Source of the DNA: Lachnospiraceae bacterium
GTDB taxonomy: Bacteria > Bacillota > Clostridia > Lachnospirales > Lachnospiraceae
Reading direction: 5' to 3'
Assembly: GCA_024403615.1 (NCBI GenBank)
Contig: JAKSRM010000006.1
Span: 1 to 64,000 of the forward strand
Length of the DNA stretch: 64,000 nucleotides
Below the pieces are notes generated by a model that saw only the letters and a list, made by a program, of their open reading frames with translations, was not told the origin of the DNA and searched no databases. Made by a program: the position numbers and the translations under genes. Within the stretch, counting starts at the first letter, position 1; each line of letters begins with the position of its first letter. Shown piece after piece: positions 24,868-33,517 of this stretch.

Positions 24868-25113
24868 TTATTCGTAACGCTCAAAGTGCTGGTGCAGACG
24901 CTCGCTTGATGGATCCGGAAGAACCTTGATAGCATCTCTCTTGCAAACGCTCTGGCAGTAGAAGCAATGCTCACAATCTTCTACATATTTGAAAATAGGC
25001 TTCTTTGCTTCATAATTCCAACGAATAACGTCAACGAAGCAAGCTTTGTAACAGAGCTGACATCCGACACATTTGTCTGGGTCAAACTCTATTTTGTGAT
25101 TTGTGTAAATCAT
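24868..25113 (-). CDS. 2[4Fe-4S] ferredoxin, partner of the flavoprotein
   Basis: 81 residues. Two cluster motifs: CVGCQLCYKAC near the N-terminus and CEHCFYCQSVC about 25 residues later; the second lacks the usual Pro after the last Cys. GGAGGG precedes the ATG. It lies 13 bases before the flavoprotein gene, so the pair is probably an enzyme complex in which this protein is the electron-transfer subunit. It is shorter than AprB (about 150 residues) and lacks AprB's C-terminal tail. Confidence 0.85.
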   Translation of the reverse strand: MIYTNHKIEFDPDKCVGCQLCYKACFVDVIRWNYEAKKPIFKYVEDCEHCFYCQSVCKRDAIKVLPDPSSERLHQHFERYE

Positions 25114-25273
25114 AAATGAAAACCCTCCAATTCTTATTATGTTCTTTTGTCGTACAATGTAAGATAGTGTAATAGTACCACAAATCGAAAAATTGTACTA
25201 TGAAAAAAAGAAGGAGAAAATTTGGTTATTTTTACCCCCTCCTTTTTTCAGTTTTGATTTAAAAAAATGTATG

Positions 25274-25286
25274 GTATCATTGATAC
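25274..25286. promoter_or_regulatory. 13-bp palindrome over a likely -10 region
   Basis: GTATCA-T-TGATAC, 28 bp before the gene at 25314. A TTGATT at 25254-25259 could be the -35, putting the palindrome over the -10, a position suited to a repressor operator. Confidence 0.4.
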
Positions 25287-25313
25287 AAAGAAAGAAAACA
25301 AGGTGGTAGAAAA

Positions 25314-26150
25314 ATGCCAGAGAATAGAGAACAAAAAACAAATAGACCAGTAAATAGAAATCAGAGCGCGAGAAAGAAAAAAGCAAGAAAGAAGGCCATG
25401 AGGAATCTGATTCTTACAATTATCCTTTTAGTGGTTTTGATTGCGGTAGTGATTGTGCTGACCATAAGTTGCGGTAGAAAGAAAGAAAAACCTGTGGATA
25501 TCGTAGTTCCAACAGAAATTACCGAGACGGAACCGGAAACTCAGGCTCCAAAGGCGATTCTCAATGAGAAACCGGTATCTCTTTATACCATGGATTATGG
25601 CGATATGACCTGCAATAAAGTTACAGGTATCAGCAGAGAGTGGAGCGAGTATGAAGATCTGGAATCTTTTGGTGCTTTTGCAACTAGCGAAGAATTCTTT
25701 GAGTTCTCTTCCGAAACCGAAGCTCATAACGAAATCTGGAACAGCATTTCTACAGAGGCCGAATATAAAATCGGTTACGAGCTGAGCTTTGATGTAAATG
25801 GAGAATCCAAGGTGATTACCATTTTGAAACCGGGAGATATTGAAAATAATCCAGATCTTTATAACGGTGATTATCCGGAAGATGGCGATTATAGCGAAAT
25901 TACCGGATATCTTGGCGTATGGGTTTATGATGATATGCATCAGGATGGAGGATTTTATATCCATATCACTCAGGCAGAAGTTACAGAAGAGACTCTGTTA
26001 ACTTCTATCAAACTTCGCCCAACTCCTCAAAGTGGAGATGTTGAGAATCTTGTGCTGAAGGCATTTTCTTATTCTTCTCCAGAGGAATTTGATTCAGACG
26101 GACACTATATTGGCAACTATGCATCATCTGTAAGAATTGAGAAACAATAG
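25314..26150 (+). CDS. membrane-anchored extracellular protein, hypothetical
   Basis: 278 residues. A very basic cytoplasmic N-terminus (NRNQSARKKKARKKAMRN), one membrane helix (about 34-54), a Pro/Glu/Thr-rich spacer and an extracellular domain of about 190 acidic residues with no family I recognise (contains KPVSLYTMDYGDMTCNKV and GYLGVWVYDDMHQDGGFYIH). AAGGTGG lies upstream of the ATG. The next gene starts 13 bases after the stop and is also a single-pass protein with a long extracellular part, so the two probably form one surface complex or respond together. Confidence 0.7.
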   Translation: MPENREQKTNRPVNRNQSARKKKARKKAMRNLILTIILLVVLIAVVIVLTISCGRKKEKPVDIVVPTEITETEPETQAPKAILNEKPVSLYTMDYGDMTCNKVTGISREWSEYEDLESFGAFATSEEFFEFSSETEAHNEIWNSISTEAEYKIGYELSFDVNGESKVITILKPGDIENNPDLYNGDYPEDGDYSEITGYLGVWVYDDMHQDGGFYIHITQAEVTEETLLTSIKLRPTPQSGDVENLVLKAFSYSSPEEFDSDGHYIGNYASSVRIEKQ

Positions 26151-26163
26151 TGGGAGGTAACTT

Positions 26164-27396
26164 ATGTTTTGTACGAATTGTGGAAAACCATTAGAAGAAG
26201 GCGCCCGTTTCTGCAGTAATTGTGGAGCTCCAGTAGAAGCGGTACCAGTAGCAGAAACTCCAGCAACAGCGATTCCGGTAGTTGCAGTATCGGCACCGGA
26301 AACGCCAGTGGTAGAACCCCCGGTGGAAGAAGTTCCAACATTGGAAATTCCTACAGAAGAGGTCATTGAACCGGTAGAAGCGACTTTGGAAAACGCCGTT
26401 CCACAGCAAAAGGCCATATCCTACCAACAGCCAGTAGACGCAGCTCCTGTAACTCCTGCGGCACCGGCGAAAAGCAAGAAAAAGAAAGTTTGGATTATCG
26501 TTGGAATCGCAATTGCTGTTTTTATTCTCATAGTGGTTGGCGTTGCCATTGGCTTAAAGAGCTTTTTCAATAAAGTAAAAGAACAATATAATATTGAAAC
26601 CCAATCGGATGAAGAATATATCGACGTTGTCCGGGAAGGATATATGTTCGAATATGGATATCAAACCGTAGGAGAGGCGTTTGAGGCTTTCTTTTCTGAT
26701 CCAGAGTGGAAATATTTTCAGGCTTCCGATGGTGACCATATGGTTCAGTTTGAAGGTGGATGTCTCTATGATGGAGAGGAAACAGAGTTTCTGGCTCAGT
26801 TTATTGTGGATAATTATGACTTTGAACTGTATGCCATTGAATTAGATGGTGTAGTTCAGGATTCAGAACTATATGATGGTTACTTGAGCGTAATTTTTGA
26901 AGACGAATCCCAAAATGGAATGGAGGAAGATCCGACGAAAGGTTCTTCCAGCAATTCTGGTTCCTCGACCACCAGTCAGAAGAATGCTTTAGAATCTGCA
27001 CAAAGCTATATTTCCAGTCTGGCGTTCTCTTACACGGGCTTAATTGAACAGTTGGAGTGGGAAGGCTATTCGGAAGAAGATGCAATCTATGCAGCAGATA
27101 ATTGTGGCGCAGACTGGTACAAAGAGGCTGAGGAATCGGTTGACAGCTATCTTTCCTTTATGGGCTTTTCTTACACGGGCTTAATTGATCAGTTGGAGTA
27201 TGAAGGATTTACGACAGATCAGGCAACCAAAGCCGTAGATGCTTGTGGAGCAGACTGGAATGAGCAGGCAGCAAAATGTGCCCAGAGCTATATGGACAGT
27301 TTGTCCTTTTCCAGAGATGAATTAATTGACCAGTTGGAATTTGATGGGTTCACCTATGACCAGGCAGTTTATGGAGCTGCAGCGGTAGGATATTAA
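26164..27396 (+). CDS. zinc-ribbon/TM protein with three Ltp repeats
   Basis: 410 residues. N-terminal zinc ribbon CTNCGKPLEEGARFCSNCG (residues 3-21), a long Pro/Glu/Val-rich linker, one membrane helix (about 108-130), an acidic domain, a Ser/Gly spacer and three tandem repeats of about 47 residues (starting near 275, 322 and 368), each with SFSYTGLIDQLEYEGF-like and A-x-x-x-CGADW-like segments. These repeats match the Ltp (host cell surface-exposed lipoprotein) family; in a Streptococcus phage, Ltp blocks DNA injection of superinfecting phage. Here it is chromosomal, membrane-anchored and not a lipoprotein. Its function is unknown; phage exclusion is one hypothesis. It ends three bases from the convergent MBOAT gene. 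Confidence 0.8.
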   Translation: MFCTNCGKPLEEGARFCSNCGAPVEAVPVAETPATAIPVVAVSAPETPVVEPPVEEVPTLEIPTEEVIEPVEATLENAVPQQKAISYQQPVDAAPVTPAAPAKSKKKKVWIIVGIAIAVFILIVVGVAIGLKSFFNKVKEQYNIETQSDEEYIDVVREGYMFEYGYQTVGEAFEAFFSDPEWKYFQASDGDHMVQFEGGCLYDGEETEFLAQFIVDNYDFELYAIELDGVVQDSELYDGYLSVIFEDESQNGMEEDPTKGSSSNSGSSTTSQKNALESAQSYISSLAFSYTGLIEQLEWEGYSEEDAIYAADNCGADWYKEAEESVDSYLSFMGFSYTGLIDQLEYEGFTTDQATKAVDACGADWNEQAAKCAQSYMDSLSFSRDELIDQLEFDGFTYDQAVYGAAAVGY

Positions 27397-27399
27397 AAA

Positions 27400-28896
27400 T
27401 CAGAAGCCTCCATATACCGATGGGATAAAGGAACCTTGAAGAATCATTAACATAGACCATATAAGTATGGCTATTTGTAAAAGCGTATCGATTCCGATAA
27501 CGATGACGCTGTTGCAGATAGCCATATATTTTTTCTGTAGAAGTCTTTGAATAAAGCCGCAGAATAAAATACCGGCAATGATGGCGGCAATAAGGTCTAC
27601 AGAAAGAAGACTGACAACGGTCATAGTCATGGCGGAGGTAGATAAAGAAGCTGTCCCGGAAGAAATCATGCCGTTTCCAAACAGACTCTTAAAATAGCAA
27701 AGAGCACTATTTAAATCCGGTGCACGGAAGAATACCCAACCCATCATAACGACGAAAATTGTGTAGAGCCAGTTGATGATTTTGACTGGATTCTTATCTA
27801 AAAGTTTTCCCAGGAACAATCGTTCCAGAACCGTAAATACGGCGAAAATTCCACCCCAGATAATAAATGTGAAATCGGCACCGTGCCAGATACCTGTTAC
27901 TAAAAAGACAATAATCAGGTTGATGCAGGTGCGGAAGGTCCCTTTTTTGGAGCCTCCAAACGGAATGTAGATATAATCACGGAACCAGCTGGACAGGGAA
28001 ATATGCCACCGTCTCCAGAACTCCCGGATGCTAAGGGAGGTGTATGGGTAATCGAAGTTCTCACAGATTTCGATGCCAAACATACGGCTGATACCGATGG
28101 CCATATCGGTATAACCGGAGAAATCAAAGTAAATCTGAAGGGTATAGAGCAGCAAGCCAAACCAAGCAACGGTGGTTGGAATCGAATAAATGGTAGAGCC
28201 AGCATTCGCTTGGGCTAAGGCTACGGCATCCCCATGAGCGGCCCAGATTTGTTCGCTCACTAAGGCTACGGTATTGGCGATAATGATTTTCTTTCCGATA
28301 CCATAGCAAAATCTCTTTACGCCAGAAGCGAACATAGAAACATCCATCTTTTCGTAGAAGGAAGTTGGACCATTCATTTGAATCTTAAAGTCGTTATAAC
28401 GAATAATCGGGCCTTGCACTAATTGTCCAAAGAAGGTGATAAAAAGAGCGAACTCCAGAAGATTTTTTTCTCCGGAAATTTTCTTACGGTATACATCAAA
28501 AATATATGCGATAGACTGGAACGTGATGAAAGAAAAAGCTAACGGCATGAAAATACTTTTCCCCGTCAAGAGTCCGAAGTATTTATAAAAAGCTAAAGCG
28601 GCGCCGTTTAAAATCACAGTGATGAGCGTGATGAGCATGCTTCCGGCTTTCGCATCACTTCCATTGAACTTTTCAATGAAACGTCCTGCCAGATAGTTGA
28701 TGAGAATAACAGCAGCCAGAACCAGAAGATTTTTCACGCCGGCGCATGCATAGAAAATAAGGCTCGTTACAAGAAGCAGAACCTTCTGGAAAATTGCACA
28801 GGTAGTTTTATTTTTCAAAGTCAGCCTTTGAAAATAAAACAGCGCAAGACATATAGGGAAGAAAATCCATAAAAAATTAATTGATGAAAAATCCAT
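27400..28896 (-). CDS. MBOAT O-acyltransferase (AlgI-like)
   Basis: 498 residues with about eleven membrane helices. MBOAT marks: FGQLVQGPIIRYNDFK, YFDFSGYTDMAIGISRMFG, REFWRRWHISLSSWFRDYIY and the catalytic His338 in TGIWHGADF. It forms a pair with the AlgJ-like gene ten bases upstream, as in alginate or peptidoglycan O-acetylation systems (AlgI/AlgJ, PatA/PatB) where the MBOAT protein brings acetyl groups across the membrane. No ACP or ligase is present, so acetyl-CoA or another general donor is expected, unlike clusters A and B. Confidence 0.9.
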   Translation of the reverse strand: MDFSSINFLWIFFPICLALFYFQRLTLKNKTTCAIFQKVLLLVTSLIFYACAGVKNLLVLAAVILINYLAGRFIEKFNGSDAKAGSMLITLITVILNGAALAFYKYFGLLTGKSIFMPLAFSFITFQSIAYIFDVYRKKISGEKNLLEFALFITFFGQLVQGPIIRYNDFKIQMNGPTSFYEKMDVSMFASGVKRFCYGIGKKIIIANTVALVSEQIWAAHGDAVALAQANAGSTIYSIPTTVAWFGLLLYTLQIYFDFSGYTDMAIGISRMFGIEICENFDYPYTSLSIREFWRRWHISLSSWFRDYIYIPFGGSKKGTFRTCINLIIVFLVTGIWHGADFTFIIWGGIFAVFTVLERLFLGKLLDKNPVKIINWLYTIFVVMMGWVFFRAPDLNSALCYFKSLFGNGMISSGTASLSTSAMTMTVVSLLSVDLIAAIIAGILFCGFIQRLLQKKYMAICNSVIVIGIDTLLQIAILIWSMLMILQGSFIPSVYGGF

Positions 28897-28906
28897 AGTT
28901 TCTTTA

Positions 28907-30205
28907 TCAATAATAGAACAGGCTGGTTAATAAATCTGCCAGTTCGTTTGCATTATATGTGTTGTATTCGTCATAGCGTTCTACTGCCTGCACAATCAGA
29001 ACATCGCCCGGTTTTAACTTAGATAATGCCTGAATGGATAAATCCCAGGAGGCATAGGAACGATGGAAGGCCCATGCTTCGCCGAAGTTCTTTGCTAAAA
29101 TCGGAACTAATTTCACACGGAAGGAATCGCCATACATTAATAGCATACGATCCGTGGTGTGAGGAGAAGAAGTGTAACGGACGATTCCCTGGTCAATGTC
29201 AGAGGTCAGGTCTTCGCCGGTAGCTTCCCAGGCTTCTCTTTCTAAAGTTACTTCCGGACGATAGGTAATCAGATAATCTGGATAGGTGGTGCTTAAACCA
29301 GTACAATCGCCGCAATCGCCTCCATAGTGAGTCGACTCTTCATAAGTCACCTCGTCAAAAGGCTTTACAGGGAAACCTAAAGCTTTGCAGACGGCCTTCG
29401 CAGCAACGGAAGCTCCCACGTCGTTCCAATGGGTATCTTGCATGAAATATAACGGACGGCCTTTTGCTTTCTCTGGAACCATTTCTCTCAGAGGGTAAAC
29501 AAAGGTAACGTCGGAATTTTCATGCATATATTGTTCAAACGTAAGCAACCGTTTATATTCCGTTTCAATTGGGTAAGAAGGCATGAGTTCTGGATAAACC
29601 TGCTCTTTATTCGGGCAGACTAAAATAACCAGGCGGACGCCGATGCCTTCACAGATTTCGTCCAGGTTTTCAAAGCAGTCTTTAAAGGAAGCCATTTCCT
29701 CTTCCGAAAGCACATTGGTGCCAAGGTAATATGGCAGAGCGTTTTCTCCGGTATAAAATAGCCAATCATCACGGCCAAAAATCGCATAACTCATTTCCTG
29801 AGGAGCCATGTAAGGAAGGTCGTCTGGGGCCGTAGGAATGCCGGCTAAGATATTTTCATATCCGCCTTGAATTCCTTTTGTGGCAAAGATATCGACTTCT
29901 TCGCAAGGAGTTTCAATGATTTCCGGTTCGGTTTCCGGTTCTGGTTCGGTTTCTGGCTCGTTTTCTTCTGTATTATTTTTTGCGGATTTATACCAGGAAG
30001 GAGCAAACCATTCGGACATTTTGGTGCCCAGTCCGTTCCGGTAGGATGACTCATATTTTTGGGAAAGTGCCGTTTTGAATTTTATGGTGTCCTTTTTTAC
30101 TTGCTCGCCGCAGATTAAATAAAGAAGCGGTGGAAAGCAAATCAGCACCGCAAATAAAAAGATGAGAACAATATTTATGATTTTCCTGCTTTTATTGTTT
30201 TTCAA
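28907..30205 (-). CDS. AlgJ/AlgX-like SGNH acetyltransferase
   Basis: About 432 residues. One N-terminal membrane helix, a Glu/Pro/Thr-rich spacer (PETEPEPETEPE) and an extracellular SGNH domain: IFGRDDWLFYTGEN near the start (the GRDGWLF motif of AlgJ/AlgX), DTHWNDVG (catalytic Asp-His) and MYGDSFR (catalytic Ser). It transfers acetyl groups to a surface polysaccharide or peptidoglycan sugar delivered by the MBOAT partner. I favour the TTG at 30205, which has GAAGGA nine bases upstream; the frame is open to a TTG at 30250, but a TATAAT-like -10 overlaps there. Confidence 0.85.
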   Translation of the reverse strand: MKNNKSRKIINIVLIFLFAVLICFPPLLYLICGEQVKKDTIKFKTALSQKYESSYRNGLGTKMSEWFAPSWYKSAKNNTEENEPETEPEPETEPEIIETPCEEVDIFATKGIQGGYENILAGIPTAPDDLPYMAPQEMSYAIFGRDDWLFYTGENALPYYLGTNVLSEEEMASFKDCFENLDEICEGIGVRLVILVCPNKEQVYPELMPSYPIETEYKRLLTFEQYMHENSDVTFVYPLREMVPEKAKGRPLYFMQDTHWNDVGASVAAKAVCKALGFPVKPFDEVTYEESTHYGGDCGDCTGLSTTYPDYLITYRPEVTLEREAWEATGEDLTSDIDQGIVRYTSSPHTTDRMLLMYGDSFRVKLVPILAKNFGEAWAFHRSYASWDLSIQALSKLKPGDVLIVQAVERYDEYNTYNANELADLLTSLFYY

Positions 30206-30387
30206 TGCAGAATGGTCCTTCGTCAATAATTTGAAAACATTATAATACAAATCCGACGGTTATTAATACCATAATTAAATAATTTGAATTCAGAGACGTA
30301 GGAGATTATACTTAAACTGACCACAAGACCGATAGAAATAAGACAACATAGAGTGGAAAAATCGTAGCCTGGGCTGAAGGTGGTTTT

Positions 30388-31572
30388 ATGAAAGAATCAA
30401 ATTCTTTAGTGAAAAAAATAACAATCGTAATTATTGCAGCGGCTGTAGTGTACGCTTTTTCCGGAGCGTTAATCAGCACCCTGTTAAATCATATTATTGA
30501 CGAGTTTCACCTAACTGGCACCAGCGAGGGAATTATGAGCAGCCTGATGAATGTGGGCTTAATGGTAACCTTTTTGGTTTCGCCTGCGCTTCAGGGACGA
30601 ATTAAAAAACTGAAAATGATTATGGTTTCCACCATTATTCTGACCATGGCTTTGTTAATCTGTGGATTTGCTGGAACCGCAATTATTTTCGGAATTGGAA
30701 GTATTGTTTTAGGTATTGGCTCTGGCTTCCTGGATGGCTATATGAATTCCACGTTGATCGATTTATATCCAGAGGACAGCACCAAACCGATGGGTCTGCT
30801 TCATGGTTTTTATGGCATCGGAAGTTTGGTCATGCCTTTGATCTTACAAGCTCTTCTTCTCTGGTTTGTTTGGAGAGGTGCTTATTATGTGGTAGCCATT
30901 CTCTTTGTTATTGTTACGGTTTTGATTATTGTATTAAACGGTAAAATTGAAAAAGTTGGTGGCTTAAAAGAAACCGAAGAGCAGAAACTGAAATTTGCAG
31001 ACATTAAGAATTATTTCAGCAAGAAAAGCAATATTGTCATGTTCTTATATGCGATTCTTGCCGCTATGGCTCAAGCAGGAATTGTAAGCTGGGTCGTAAG
31101 ATTTGTAACCTTAAAATACAACGCAGAAGCAACAGGCGCTCTTTGCGTTACGATTTTCTGGCTGGCTGCAACCGTGAACCGTTTCCTAATGCCGAAAATC
31201 AAAATGGACATGCTAAAGATGATTATTTTCGGTTGTCTGTTTATGGGAATTGCTATGGCCATCGGAATTTTTGTTCCAAACATCGTTGTGATGTGCGTTA
31301 TGGTTGGGTTCTGCGGTTTGTTTAGTGGTCATTTAATGCCGGGAATTATGATGATTGCAGCGGAAGGCTATCAGGGCAACACGACCTTAACGACCTCCAT
31401 GATGTCCTTTGCTTTTGGTATTGGACGAGTAGCGATTCCTTTGATTATCGCGGCTGTTAAAAACAGTGTTTCTTTGGAACTGGGAATGTTGATGGCAGCT
31501 ATTGCAGCCGTATTGGGAACCTGCTGCGGACTGATTGTATTAAAAGACAGAAAGCGCAAAGCGCTTCATTAA
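30388..31572 (+). CDS. major facilitator superfamily transporter
   Basis: 394 residues, twelve membrane helices in two halves. An MFS-like loop with PALQGRIKKLKM follows helix 2, and FLDGYMNSTLIDLYPEDSTK precedes a GLLHGFYGIGSLVMP helix typical of FHS/sugar-permease-like MFS members. Substrate unknown. AAGGTGG lies before the ATG. The Na/phosphate cotransporter gene follows after 20 bases and is probably co-transcribed. Confidence 0.8.
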   Translation: MKESNSLVKKITIVIIAAAVVYAFSGALISTLLNHIIDEFHLTGTSEGIMSSLMNVGLMVTFLVSPALQGRIKKLKMIMVSTIILTMALLICGFAGTAIIFGIGSIVLGIGSGFLDGYMNSTLIDLYPEDSTKPMGLLHGFYGIGSLVMPLILQALLLWFVWRGAYYVVAILFVIVTVLIIVLNGKIEKVGGLKETEEQKLKFADIKNYFSKKSNIVMFLYAILAAMAQAGIVSWVVRFVTLKYNAEATGALCVTIFWLAATVNRFLMPKIKMDMLKMIIFGCLFMGIAMAIGIFVPNIVVMCVMVGFCGLFSGHLMPGIMMIAAEGYQGNTTLTTSMMSFAFGIGRVAIPLIIAAVKNSVSLELGMLMAAIAAVLGTCCGLIVLKDRKRKALH

Positions 31573-31592
31573 CATTAAAAGGTAAAATAAAT

Positions 31593-33350
31593 ATGGGCAT
31601 TGCAAATATTATTGCATTAATTGGTGGCGTCGCCTTGTTCCTGTTTGGAATGAATTTGATGGGCGACGGACTGAAGAAAGTTGCGGGAAGCCGCTTAGAA
31701 GTCATTTTATATAAATTGACTAGCACCCCGTTAAAAGGAATTCTTTTGGGAACGGGCGTAACTGCCGTGATCCAAAGTTCCTCTGCTACTTCCGTTATGG
31801 TTGTCGGATTTGTAAACTCCGGTATGATGAAAGTTAAGCAGGCTATCGGCATTATCATGGGTGCCATTATTGGAACCAGTATTACGGGCTGGGTCATCTG
31901 TTTGTCTTCCATAAACGGAAGCGGTATTTTTGAAATTCTTTCTACGGATACCTTAACTGCTTTTCTGGCGGTGGCGGGAATTATCCTGTTGATGTTTACG
32001 GATAAAGAAATTAATCATCATCTTGCATTTATCTTCTTAGGTTTTGCGGTCCTGATGTTCGGCATCAGCGCTATGACTGGCGCGGTATATCCCCTTCGGG
32101 AAAGCGAAACCTTTATTAATCTTCTTACAAACTTCTCCAATCCATTTATCGGAGTTCTAATCGGTATTGTATTTACCAGTATTATTCAAAGCGCTTCCGC
32201 TGCTGTTGGTATTCTTCAGGCTTTGGCAGTTACGGGTGCGATTAATTTCGAGCTGGCACTTCCGATTATTATGGGTATTGCTATCGGCGCTTCTGTTCCG
32301 GTTCTTCTTACCGCTCTTGGAGCAAACGCCAACGGTAAAAGAACGGCTTTTATTTATCTGATGGTAGATACTTTTGGCGCTATCCTCTTCAGCATTATCT
32401 TTTATGGAATCAATGCATTTGTGGATTTTAGCTTTATGAATACCACTATGACTATGGTCACCATTGCGATTCTGAATACGGTGTTCCGTGTAATTATTGT
32501 ACTTATGCAGACTCCGTTCATCGGGCTTATGGAAAAAATCGTAAACAAACTGGTAAAAGAAAAGAAAAAAGAAAGAGAAGAATTACGAGACGTTGACCGT
32601 TTGGAAGAACGTTTCTTAGAACATCCAGCACTGGCAATCGAGCAAGCCAGAATTACCATGAATACTATGGCGAATATTTCCAAGAATTCTTTGCTGGAAG
32701 CTCTTCTCCTGTTTCATCATTATTCCGGAGAAACCTTTAACAAGGTACGGGAATTAGAAGAAATTGTAGATACTTACGAAGACAAACTGGGAAATTATAT
32801 TGTAAAAATTATGAGACATGAACTGAATGAGGAGCAAAATGAAGCAGTCAGCCTGTTCCTTCATTCCATCAACGACTACGAAAGAATCAGCGACCACGCC
32901 AAAAACTTTGCGGAATCTTCCAAGGAAATGTTTGATCGGAAAGTAGTCTTTTCAAAGGATGCTATGACGGAAATGGAAAATCTACTGGCGGTTATGGAAG
33001 AAATTATCCATATGACGGTTCAGGCTTTTTCGGAAGATGATTTAGAAGCAGCTTACCGAATCGCACCGTTGGAGGAGATTACAGATAATATGTGTGACCA
33101 GTATAAGCTGAATCATATCGAACGGATTCAGAAAAAAGTATGTGAATATGAGCATGGATTTATTTTTAACGATATGCTGACGGACTTGGAAAGAATCAGC
33201 GACCATTGTTCCAATATTGGTCTTGCGGTGCGTATGAAACACAATGAAATCAGTGAACAGCACGGTATGGTTTCTCGTATGGAAATTGAAAGTGAACATA
33301 ACTATAAGGAAATATATAACGAATACATGGAGAAATACCATTTGAATTAA
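31593..33350 (+). CDS. Na+/phosphate cotransporter with PhoU-like domain (NptA/YjbB type)
   Basis: 585 residues. Two inverted Na/Pi repeats carry the substrate motifs AVIQSSSATSVMVVGFVN (about 52) and IIQSASAAVGILQALAVTG (about 196). After eight membrane helices, residues about 355-560 form a PhoU-like helical domain with ALLLFHHYSGE, NDYERISDHAKNF and LERISDHCSNIGLAV (paired E-x-x-D-H metal motifs). The family moves phosphate with sodium; bacterial members with PhoU domains are thought to act in export or phosphate signalling. It is downstream of the MFS gene and followed by a palindromic repeat that can act as terminator. Confidence 0.9.
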   Translation: MGIANIIALIGGVALFLFGMNLMGDGLKKVAGSRLEVILYKLTSTPLKGILLGTGVTAVIQSSSATSVMVVGFVNSGMMKVKQAIGIIMGAIIGTSITGWVICLSSINGSGIFEILSTDTLTAFLAVAGIILLMFTDKEINHHLAFIFLGFAVLMFGISAMTGAVYPLRESETFINLLTNFSNPFIGVLIGIVFTSIIQSASAAVGILQALAVTGAINFELALPIIMGIAIGASVPVLLTALGANANGKRTAFIYLMVDTFGAILFSIIFYGINAFVDFSFMNTTMTMVTIAILNTVFRVIIVLMQTPFIGLMEKIVNKLVKEKKKEREELRDVDRLEERFLEHPALAIEQARITMNTMANISKNSLLEALLLFHHYSGETFNKVRELEEIVDTYEDKLGNYIVKIMRHELNEEQNEAVSLFLHSINDYERISDHAKNFAESSKEMFDRKVVFSKDAMTEMENLLAVMEEIIHMTVQAFSEDDLEAAYRIAPLEEITDNMCDQYKLNHIERIQKKVCEYEHGFIFNDMLTDLERISDHCSNIGLAVRMKHNEISEQHGMVSRMEIESEHNYKEIYNEYMEKYHLN

Positions 33351-33383
33351 ATATAAAAACAACAGTTCTGAAAATCTTGTGGC

Positions 33384-33413
33384 TTGACTTACTTTTGCGC
33401 GCTATGTGACAAT
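33384..33413 (+). promoter_or_regulatory. weak promoter candidate upstream of etfBA-lctD
   Basis: TTGACT (33384-33389) and GACAAT (33408-33413), 18-bp spacer. The palindromic repeat lies between this and the operon, so transcription from here would have to pass it. Confidence 0.3.
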
Positions 33414-33426
33414 AAAAAGGCTAAGA

Positions 33427-33495
33427 AAGTGACAAGGGGACGGTTCTTTTATCACTTTTTGTAAAGAAATGTGGCAAAAGAACCATCCCCTTTTT
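33427..33495. repeat. GGGGACGGTTC-type palindromic repeat, also a terminator
   Basis: Arms AAGGGGACGGTTCTTTT (33434-33450) and AAAAGAACCATCCCCTT (33477-33493) pair over 17 bp with one G-T mismatch, followed by TTTTTA. A nested pair AAAGTGA/TCACTTT gives an alternative hairpin. The word GTGACAAGGGGACGGTTC is a known recurrent palindrome in Clostridia genomes, often linked to REP-type mobile repeats. Confidence 0.75.
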
Positions 33496-33517
33496 ATCGA
33501 TATAAGGAGGACGAAAG

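Noticed and set aside
23172..25113. Adenylylsulfate reductase AprAB
   Set aside because: No sulfate adenylyltransferase or dissimilatory sulfite reductase nearby, and the ferredoxin subunit is too short for AprB.
25199..25261. Short frame of about 20 codons upstream of the gene at 25314
   Set aside because: No ribosome site and very low-complexity sequence.
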